DNA from: Talpa occidentalis
Lineage: Eukaryota; Chordata; Mammalia; Eulipotyphla; Talpidae
Assembly (NCBI RefSeq): GCF_014898055.3
Contig: NW_023601322.1
Span: forward strand, 73,808,740-73,872,739
DNA length: 64,000 nt
Reading direction: 5' to 3'
The number at the start of each line of letters is the position of its first letter. Within the stretch, counting starts at the first letter, position 1. Shown here piece after piece: positions 56,302-64,000 of this stretch. Below the pieces are notes generated by a model. The model was not told the DNA's origin. It saw only the letters and a program-made list of their open reading frames with translations, and ran no database searches. Position numbers and translations under genes: made by a program.

Positions 56302-56577
56302 GGGCCTCCCCGGTGGCGCAGCGGTTGAGCGCTGGGTTACAAAGCTGCCTGCAGCCTCTGCAGCACTGGTTCGATCCCCGGCTGCTCCCCGGCAGCCAGG
56401 CGAGGGTCCCACATGCGCGCAGACCTCTCCTGCCACCCGCTGCTCCCCTCAGCAGTGTACTTCGGTCCTTCTGCCTGCTCTGCTCCCCGCTCTGGCTCTG
56501 GTGAAGTCTCTCACCCTCCCACGCTTCTGACTATACCCAGTGCTTGTATAAATAATAAATAAATCTTTGAAAAAAAG
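56302..56577 (+). mobile_element. tRNA-derived SINE (subfamily C)
   Basis: GGGCCTCCCCGGTGGCGCAG head, B box GGTTCGATCCCC, tail TGTATAAATAATAAATAAAT. CAATCTCCA is duplicated at 56,293-56,301 and 56,582-56,590. Confidence 0.96.
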
Positions 56578-56808
56578 AATACAATCTCCAAAGGTCAAAC
56601 ACTACAAGTCTTTCATATTACATTTTCAAAATGACAGAATTGTAAAGATGGAAAATAAATTAGTGGTCTGAGGTTAGTATAGTTGAGGTAAAGAGTCTGG
56701 GTGTGACTGGAAGGAGAAGCAAAAGGGAGATCTTTTAGCACTGGAATAGTTCTGTGTCCCAGCGGCAACAGTGTTCATAAAAATATGCACAACTGTTAAA
56801 ATGACAAC

Positions 56809-56830
56809 TACACACACACACACACACACA
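56809..56830 (+). repeat. (CA)n microsatellite
   Basis: About eleven CA units. Confidence 0.95.
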
Positions 56831-56950
56831 CTGTACCAATGCCAGTTTTCTGGTTTTGACATTGTACTTTACAATATAACCATTGAGGGAAGCATACACA
56901 GAACCTTTATGTAATATAAAGTTGACATGGCTGGCAAAAGTGTCCATTTC

Positions 56951-57364
56951 TAGATTTTTACCATTCTTACAGAATGGTAGACTTTGTCATGACAATGAGT
57001 TCACCCCACTGGCCAAATTGGTGAGCTAGCCCATGACATGACGCTGTAGGTTAAAAGGCACAGATCTAGAAGCTGTCTGGGTAGGTTAAGATCCATTCAT
57101 GAGCTATGGAAAAGAGTGATTAGCAATCAGCTTTTATCTCAAATGAAACAGAACAGAGTAACCTAGGAAACATCCCCATGCAAGACATGTAATACGAACA
57201 AATATAATTTCTTGAAATATTCATGTAAGATTCCTATGTGGATGTGTACACTGGGTCACTCCATTCTATTTCTTTCTCACTGGCGTGAAAAGGGATGTTT
57301 GAGGCAGACTAAACCCACCATCTTGTACCTGAAACTCCATCCTGCTGCACATTTAACTTTTAAA
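56951..57364. other. Unassigned sequence
   Basis: No gene or repeat recognised. Confidence 0.4.
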
Positions 57365-57590
57365 AGCTATCCGCAGTCACTGAAGCACGAGTTCAATCCC
57401 CAGCCAGGGAGGTGACCCACATGGCACAGCAGGCCTCTCCTGACTTGCCCACTGCTCCTCTCAGCAGTATTTCAGTCAATCTGCCTGTTCTGTTCCCCAC
57501 TCTGTCTCTGGTTAATCCTCTTACCCCCCAACCCTCTTGCTTGTACCCCAGTTCTTGTATGCATAAATAAACAAATCTTTAAAAAAAAAA
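57365..57590 (+). mobile_element. 5'-truncated tRNA-derived SINE (subfamily A)
   Basis: Begins within the head at AAGCTATCCGCAGTCACTGA. It keeps the B box (GTTCAATCCCC), the CCAGGGAGGTGACCCACATG body and the TGCATAAATAAACAAATC tail. The A box is missing. Confidence 0.92.
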
Positions 57591-57607
57591 CAAAAAGGAT
57601 ATTTACT

Positions 57608-57850
57608 GGGGTCTTCCTGGTTGCACAGGGGTTAAAGTCTCAGCTCCATCAAGGCTATCCCCAACCAGGGAGCTAACCCACATGGCACAGCATACCTCTC
57701 CTTTCACTCCTGCTGCCCCCCTCAGCAGTGTATTTTAGTAGATCTGCCTGTTCTGCTCCCCACTCTGTCTCTGGTGAATCCTTTCACCCCCCAGCACCTC
57801 TGGTCTACACCTCAGTTCTTGTATGCGTAAATAATTTAAAAAATAAAAAA
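57608..57850 (+). mobile_element. tRNA-derived SINE (subfamily A, B box damaged)
   Basis: GGGGTCTTCCTGGTTGCACA head. The section between GCTCCATCAAGGC and ATCCCCAACCAGG is shortened, removing most of the B box. Flanked by TATTTACTG. It sits 18 bp after the preceding SINE. Confidence 0.9.
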
Positions 57851-58510
57851 AGCTATTTACTGACTTGCAAAAACCGGTTTCCAGTTAGCATGGCCTTCTC
57901 TATACAAAGGTTGTTTTTTTCTTTATCTTCTCTCCATAGTAACCAAGGCCAGTTTAACTAAAAGCAATGGAACTCTAAGGAAAATAATCTATAATCAATT
58001 CTAATTCTTAATAAACAATTTTTACAAATCTATCTTCCCTCTTTTGTCCTTTAAAAAAAAAAAAAACCTTTAAACAGAGACTCTAGCAGGCTGTTACCTG
58101 TTAATTATATTCTCTGATTTGCAATTGCAAAATCTCAAATAAACTGTAGTATTTTATTTTAGCCTCTTCATGTTTTCCTCTGACAACACAGGGGATTACC
58201 AAAGAATTTTTTGGAGAACAATGTCCTAGAACATTGCCCACATACACAGGGAAGTGTGCACATGGACACGTTGGCTGGATCATGGAGTTAACTGAAATAA
58301 AAGTCTCAGTGATAGTTAAAGAAGCAGTTTATAAAGTAATCAAAGTAAGGGTTCGAGCCCAGGAAAAAGTTCCACAGATTTTACTCAGAATTGCTCGACA
58401 ACCACAGGCTGACATCTATCAAAATAAAATTCATACACTCTTTGACCTAGTAGCTCCACCACTAGGATTTACTCTCTCAATTTATTTGCGGATTACCCCA
58501 AGAATTATAT
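57851..58510 (+). mobile_element. Mostly unassigned, ending in an L1 3' fragment
   Basis: 57,851-58,370 is unassigned. About 58,380-58,510 (CACTCTTTGACCTAGTAGCT then CCACCACTAGGATTTACTC) is L1 3'-end wording on the + strand. It apparently continues after the SINE at 58,796-58,980. Confidence 0.45.
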
Positions 58511-58514
58511 ATCT

Positions 58515-58790
58515 GGCCCTCCCTGGTGGCGCAAGGGGTTAAGACGCAACCTATGAAGCTTTCTGCAGCCTCTGCAGCACAAGTTCAATTACCCAGCCAG
58601 GGAGCTACCCACATGGCACAGCAGACCTCTTCTGACTCGCTGTCTGCTCCCCTCAGCAGTGTATTTCAGTAGATCCGCCTGTTCTGTTCCCCACTCTGTC
58701 TCTGATGAATCCTCTCAACCCCCACACCTCTGGCCTGTACCCCAGCTCTTGTATGTATAATAAAATAAAACTTAATAAAATATATTTTAA
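58515..58790 (+). mobile_element. tRNA-derived SINE (subfamily A)
   Basis: GGCCCTCCCTGGTGGCGCAA head, GGGGTTAAGACGCAACCTAT, tail TGTATGTATAATAAAATAAA. Confidence 0.94.
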
Positions 58791-58981
58791 AAAATTAAAA
58801 ATGAAAATAAAAATAGATCCAGCTATCCACTCCTAGGCATCTCCCTGAAGAATGCTGAAACAAGAAAGCAAACTGTACAAAAACAATAATGATGTAAAAT
58901 ATATAAAGAATAAAAATCTAGCAGTACTTAATAATAGTTACTGAGAATATGAAGAATAAAGATTAAAAATTTTAAAGTTCA

Positions 58982-59240
58982 GGGCCTCCCCTGGTGGCGC
59001 AGCGGTTTAGCGCTGGGCTGAAAAGCTGTCCGCAGCCTCTGCAGCGCCAGTTCGATCTCTGGCGGCCGGCGAGGGTCCCACATGGCGTGACAGACCTCTC
59101 GTGGCACGCCCACTGCTCCCCTCAGCAGTGTGTTTCGTCAGTCTGCCTGTTCTTTTCCCCGCTCTGGTGAATTCTCTCACCCTCCCACGCTTCTGACTGT
59201 ACCCAGTGCTTGTATAAATAAATAAATATTTTAAAAAAAA
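58982..59240 (+). mobile_element. tRNA-derived SINE (subfamily C-like)
   Basis: GGGCCTCCCCTGGTGGCGCA head, B box AGTTCGATCTC, CGTCAGTCTGCCTG body (a B-type word), and a C-type 3' end CCCAGTGCTTGTATAAA. It therefore looks intermediate between subfamilies. Confidence 0.94.
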
Positions 59241-60050
59241 TTTTTAAGTTCAAAAAGAATGCTAAAACACTAATTCAGAGGGTTATATGCACCCCTATAT
59301 TCATAGCAGCACTATTTACAATAGCCAAGTTATAGAAACAACCTAAATGCTCAACAACAGATGAGTGGATTAGGAAGATGTGGTAAATATGCACCGTGGA
59401 ATACTACTCAGTTTTTTTTAAGAAAGATGGAATCTGGACCTCTCTGGTGGTACAAGGGGTTAAGTCTCAGCACTATGAGGCAATCTGCAGCCACTGCAGC
59501 ACAAGTTCGATCCCCAGCTAAGGAGGTGACCCACATGGAGCAGCAGACCTCTCCTGTCTCGCCCGCTATGCCCCCCAGCAGTGTATTTCAGTGGATCTGC
59601 CTGTTCTGCTCCCCACTCTGTCTCTAGTGAATCCTCTCACCCCACCCCACCCCTCTGGCCCACACCCTAGCTCTTGTATGCATAAATAAATAAATCTTCA
59701 AAAAAAAAAAAAAAGATGGACTCTTACCATTTGTGACAACAAAGATGAAACTGGAGAGGATTAATAAATGAGAAGAAGAATAAATACCAAATGATTTCAC
59801 TCATATGTGGCATACAGAAAAACAAATCAAAGGAACAGACATGACAAACCCAAGAAATCTCACTGTAGAGCTGAGGTTCCCAGAGGGGCGGGTGGAGAAG
59901 ATGGAGAATTAGGGTGGAGCGTTCCTTGGCGGCAGGCATGGTGTAACATGCGTCAGAAGAGTGTGCATTTATAACTTTTAATAATACCTTTGAATCATTA
60001 CAGTGTTGTGATCAATGTCAAATCAATCAAAAAACAGAAAATAACCTTTT
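59241..60050 (+). mobile_element. L1 LINE 3' end, comparatively young, with nested SINE
   Basis: TCATAGCAGCACTATTTACA, AATAGCCAAGTTATAGAAAC, CCGTGGAATACTACTCAG. It resumes after the SINE with ACCATTTGTGACAACAAAGA and ATTTCACTCATATGTGGCAT, then a G-rich 3' UTR. Less decayed than the other L1 pieces. Confidence 0.85.
59436..59714 (+). mobile_element. tRNA-derived SINE (subfamily A)
   Basis: GGACCTCTCTGGTGGTACAA head, GTTCGATCCCC B box, tail TGCATAAATAAATAAATCTT plus poly(A). Flanked by AAAGATGGAATCT and AAAGATGGACTCT. Confidence 0.96.
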
Positions 60051-61017
60051 AATGTTTTGTTTAGTATTTTAAGTTCCATCAACAGAACTTTTCTGGATGG
60101 GAAGATGACAACTTACTGTTTTTCATTCTTGTAACTCCCTACATTAAAAGAAGAACCTATAAAGAACGTAAGTATGCAATCAGGAGCTGCCCCTACCTGT
60201 TAAAGAATAATTCAACCGTGAATCAGAACTTCATCTGCAGGTGAAACAAGGCTTTTACTTGTGACCTTCCGGGAGCTGCCATTCGGGAGGAACACCGCTT
60301 ACGCAGGTATTCCAGTGTGGAAAGAAAAGTATGAAGCTTTACACACAGAACTGCCTCCTATGGGTAAACCAGTAAAATTCTTTAAAAGGGGAAAGAAAAA
60401 CATGTAAAAGGGACGGATGTCAAAGATGTCCCCATTAAAGCTGGGTTCCCAAAGTGTTTTATCAGTCTTTGTGAGAAGGCTGGAGTGGGGAGGGGGCTGT
60501 CTGTCCAAACTCCCCAATTCCAGGTGGCAGGAGGCTGGTGACACTTAATGGTGCTAAATTTGAGTCACCAGTCATGTATGGCTGATGTGCTTAAATTCTC
60601 CTCTCCTAATGGCCTCTGACTCTGTTCTGGACATTCCCGTGTCAAATTTAACTTCATAACTTCACGTCCACTCTCCCAGGCCACACGCTCTTCTACCTGG
60701 GGCACCTCCCTGCCCCCAACCCTCTCAGGACTGTCGCTGCCTGGGACCAAGCCTGTGTGAGAAGGGCAAAAGGCCACAGGAGAGTCTGTCCCAGGGAAGG
60801 AAACCTCACACCCACAGAGAAGCGTCCTACTCCCAGGCTGAGGAACTGGGGCCTGCAGGTTGACCCAGAAGCCTTCAGACAGGACACTGTAACAGTTCTT
60901 CTCAGCCGGGTGGAGACCCAGGCCAGGGTCCAGCATTTAAGGAGAGCCAGAGACAGCCCACTTCTTGGGCAATTTGAAATCTTTGTAAATCTTGGTCCAT
61001 TTAAAATCTGTGCCTGA
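60051..61017. other. Unassigned sequence
   Basis: GC content rises from about 60.2 kb. No open frame with recognisable homology, no splice-consistent exon set, and no repeat family recognised. Confidence 0.4.
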
Positions 61018-61284
61018 GGGCCTCCCTTGGTGGCACAGGGGTTGAATGCTGGACTGTGAAGCTGCCCGCAGCCTCTGCAGCGCCAGTTCAATCCCAGGCC
61101 GCCGGGGCGAGGGTCCCACATGGTGCACAGACCTCTCCTGCCGCCCGCTGCTCCCCTCAGCAGTGTGTTTCGTCAGTCTGCCTGTTCTGTTCCCCACTCT
61201 GGCTCTGGTGAATTCTCTCACCCTCCCGCGCTTCTGACTGTACCCAGTGCTTGTATAAACAAACAAATCTTTAAAAATAAAAAA
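61018..61284 (+). mobile_element. tRNA-derived SINE (subfamily C)
   Basis: GGGCCTCCCTTGGTGGCACA head, B box AGTTCAATCCC, tail TGTATAAACAAACAAATC. Perfect 16-bp duplication TAAAATCTGTGCCTGA (61,002-61,017 and 61,285-61,300). Confidence 0.97.
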
Positions 61285-61303
61285 TAAAATCTGTGCCTGA
61301 AAC

Positions 61304-61544
61304 AGAAAAACTAAGCCAAAACAAACCCTAGAAAGCTGTAGGGTTTCTGTAGAATTGCAGCCACTAGAGGGGGAGCGTGGGGGGAGGGTTCCAGTGGACT
61401 GCGGTGGGGGCCTATGGGTGCTTTCGTGGTGGGCATGGTGTGGTAAAATACACCCGAAGGGGTGTGAACCTGCACCTCTAAATCATATACGGTTTTGTAA
61501 ACCAACGTTACCTCAACTAAAAATAATACAATGGGGGAAAAAAG
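61304..61544 (+). mobile_element. Short L1 3'-end insertion
   Basis: Contains CAGTGGACTGCGGTGGGGG and GTAAACCAACGTTACCTCAA, then poly(A)-like text. Bounded by a perfect CTGTGCCTGAAAC duplication (61,291-61,303 and 61,545-61,557). It is the same type as the element at 48,340. Confidence 0.88.
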
Positions 61545-61557
61545 CTGTGCCTGAAAC

Positions 61558-64000
61558 CCCAGTTTCCTTTGAAGACACTCACCAGCCCCTTAGGCACTTT
61601 CTTCATTCCAATTCCACAGTCCTATTGTGACACCTAAATTGACTCTTCTGGAAATTACAGGCATTAGCTGAATCTCCGTGCTCCCATGTGTCAGACGGTG
61701 TTGAACTCCAGCTGGAGGGACATCCTGGGTCAGAAGCCCACAGACCTGCAGCCCAGCAAGTGTGTGGCACGTGGAGAGGATTTGATGATCTCCACCTCCC
61801 ACCTCAAATGTGAACACCAAAGGAATTTGTCTTGACTATCTTGTTTTCAGCTTCTGGAGCTGGAGGAAAGTTTTTGTCTACCCAGGACAGTTTTTACTAG
61901 ATCTGAGTGAAAACACTGGTGTCCTCAGCCCTATCCTCAAATATCCTTCATCCGGGGATCTTCCTGAACCTTGGCAGTAACTAGGCATCACACGGCCGAG
62001 GTCTGCAGGCAAGACACAGCAGCTTGAGTTATCAGTCTGGAGAGAGGGACCTCACACAAGTACCACCAAAAGGGTTCTGGCAGCCCACCACAAAAGAGCA
62101 GTTGGGGTTAGGATTGGTCACCATAAGCACCTGTCCTGGAAGCTCTACCTTCACATCAGGTCTCCCGAGTACAGGGCTGGTGCTCCTCCACTGAGGCGGC
62201 ACAGGGACACTGAGGTAAAGTGGGTCTTCCGAGCTGAGCCACTCCCCTGCCCGAAGCTTGGCCCCTTTGCACACAGACACATACTTCCTCCAGGCCCCAG
62301 AGAGCCCCTGGAAACCCCAAGAGGGAAAAATGGGACTTACAGCAGGAAGAGAGATGTGTCTGAGACACTTTTTTGAGGCATAAAAGCTGGGGAGGGTCTG
62401 GTAGAGGCCAATATGGAGCTAAAGAGGCAAGGGCCACAAAGGAGGCCGGGCCAAGCCGATGTGCACATCTTAAGGGACGTCGGGACCGGTGGGGGCACAG
62501 CGAGAGCACAGGGAGCAGAGACCTGCTGTCTCCCCACAGCGCCGAGCCTCTCACCCTCACCTTCCCTTCTCTGGGATTAGGGTTTGCCAGGAACTTGCAA
62601 CCAGCCAGAGCACCTAACCCAAGGTCAGACACAGCTCCTGTGAGACTGAGGGCTAGCTTTCTCTGGTCACCCCAAGATAGAGTGACAAGCTATGCCTGGG
62701 ATGGAAGGGTTTTCCAGATATGAGATTTGGGTGGGAGGTACCAGAGCTCTAAGAAGCTGAACAGAAATCATGTTGGTGGTGACAGTATTTCTGGTGACAG
62801 AATAAGAGACATTTCTGGTGTCCTTGCAAACCCCATCCAGAGACAAATTATCTCTACAGACTTGTGACCAGTCACTGTGTACAACCTCCTAACAAGGCAA
62901 CAGTATTCCCTGAGCTTTGACAGAGTGGCCCCCAATGGCCTACACTGCCAGGCTAGGCCCACTCCCCCCCACTAAGACCCAGGACTGCTCCTGACACCAG
63001 GAAGAAGGTTCTGGAGCAGGGGAATGGAGAGCCAAACACACACATCTGTGAACCCTTCCTTAAATCCAGGGATGTGTCTGAGGGAATCTGTGAGGTTAGA
63101 CAGGTTTTACAGATGAACAGCCATGCTTGCATTGTGAATTATTGTGAAGACAACTGTGAGCCCTAAAAAAATCTATAGCCAGAATTCCATCTGTTAACCA
63201 GTCAGGTATCACCAAAAAAAAGTGTCCCTGTGGCCAGTGGGCAACTGCGAGTCCTGACTTCAGTTCCACTTTACTAGAGCAAGTCACAGCACGCTGAGAG
63301 GATGTAGGAATATGGGAAAAATAACGAGCTACAATATGGAAATACAGATCAAGATACAGAAGATGTTACAAAGTCACAGAGAACTCAATTCAATACTTAT
63401 TCTGCTTTGGCTCATTTTAAGATCTTTTATATTCCTCACTTGTTTTAAGAATGCTAAGTACCACGACTTTTGAGGGGAGACACTACAGATGCAAGATGGA
63501 GCAGGCTGACAAGAGCACCAGGGCCCTGTGCCCTGAGCAGGGACACATCTATCCCCATGATGGGCATTTCAGCAGTGTTCGCCTGCCTCCTCCAGACTTC
63601 TCCAGAACCTGGTAAGTTCTGGAGAAACCAAACATCTGTGAGAAGTGAGATCCCGGGAGGCAAAACATGAGGGGACTTTGATAAACACTGCATCTTATTT
63701 CCGCTGACAATGCCGTAACCCCCGAAGAACCAATTCAGTGTGGCCGCCTTCTCACAGACTCTCTGTCCCTGTCTGGGGGATGAATAGAAATCTTCGGGAG
63801 CTTCAAGCACTTTCATCACAGGCAATTCAGAGCTTCCCTGATCTCCCATTCTCCTCCACGAAGCTGGAAAGTGCCTGCAGCTGGAGTGGCGATGAGGGAC
63901 CTTTCCATAACGCACGGTGCGCGGCAGGAGTAAGGGTATCAAGCCAGGGAAAGAAAACAGCAGTCACAGAGCAAACAAAATGCAGAGCCCAACTTCCAGA
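61558..64000. other. Unassigned GC-moderate sequence
   Basis: No SINE, no clear L1 and no recognisable exon. The longest open frame (63,454-63,942, - strand, about 160 codons) encodes nothing I recognise. A non-coding transcript or a decayed element cannot be excluded. Confidence 0.45.

Larger units (their letters stand above)
55420..56950 (+). mobile_element. L1 LINE ORF2 3' region with nested SINE
   Basis: AAGAAAGATATACAGATGGC, AATAAACACATGAAGTTCAA, ATTGGAAACAACCCAACCTC and CACTACTCAACAATAAAAAG are L1 3' ORF2 wording. The part after the SINE is a decayed 3' UTR with a (CA)n run. Inactive. Confidence 0.78.

Noticed and set aside
63454..63942. 162-codon open frame on the - strand near the window end
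   Set aside because: No recognisable motif, and no splice or promoter context. I also considered a retroviral fragment and saw no diagnostic motif.
60051..64000. Possible 3' exons of HSPA4, which I recall lying tail-to-tail with FSTL4 in human
   Set aside because: No chaperone-like peptide is visible on either strand. In human the two genes are, as I recall, separated by a large gap, so it probably lies beyond the window.

Overview
This window is nuclear DNA of a placental mammal. It holds the last four coding exons of FSTL4 (follistatin-related protein 4) on the + strand, a long 3' untranslated region, and about 38 kb of repeat-rich sequence downstream. All splice junctions are GT-AG and the reading phases fit, so this is the functional locus and not a processed copy. 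The commonest mobile element is a tRNA-derived SINE of about 250-280 bp, with 31 copies in the window. Its head has intact pol III A and B boxes and its tail is (TAAA)n-TCTT-poly(A). It is not the carnivore, horse, cetartiodactyl, primate, rodent or VES (vesper-bat type) SINE. It most resembles the tRNA SINEs of rhinolophoid bats (Rhin-1-like), so a bat is my best guess, with only moderate confidence.

Layout: 1-7,563 is the end of an FSTL4 intron. It contains an extraordinary, almost pure G-rich polypurine tract (about 457-1,219 and 1,686-5,460), then a CpG-rich patch (about 5,770-6,250). Coding exons lie at 7,564-7,713, 12,362-12,469, 17,592-17,701 and 19,579-20,281 (stop TGA). The probable 3' UTR runs to a good AATAAA at 25,548-25,553. 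From 11.0 to 25.9 kb there is no lineage-specific SINE. 25.9-30.1 kb is GC-rich intergenic DNA with a few SINEs, MIR and L2 remnants.

From about 30 kb to 60 kb the base composition falls to AT-rich. The sequence is a pile of old L1 fragments, nearly all in the + orientation, peppered with SINEs, many with perfect target-site duplications. Several short, younger L1 3' ends also carry duplications. 60.05-64 kb is richer in GC again and mostly unassigned apart from one SINE and one short L1 tail that landed on the same target site.

The only protein-coding gene I can support is FSTL4. I see no exons of another gene, no tRNA or rRNA gene, no CRISPR array and no intact retroviral or L1 reading frame. 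The most unusual features are the 5-kb polypurine/polypyrimidine block inside a transcribed intron, with the purine-rich G strand as the sense strand, and the subfamily structure and nesting of the SINEs.
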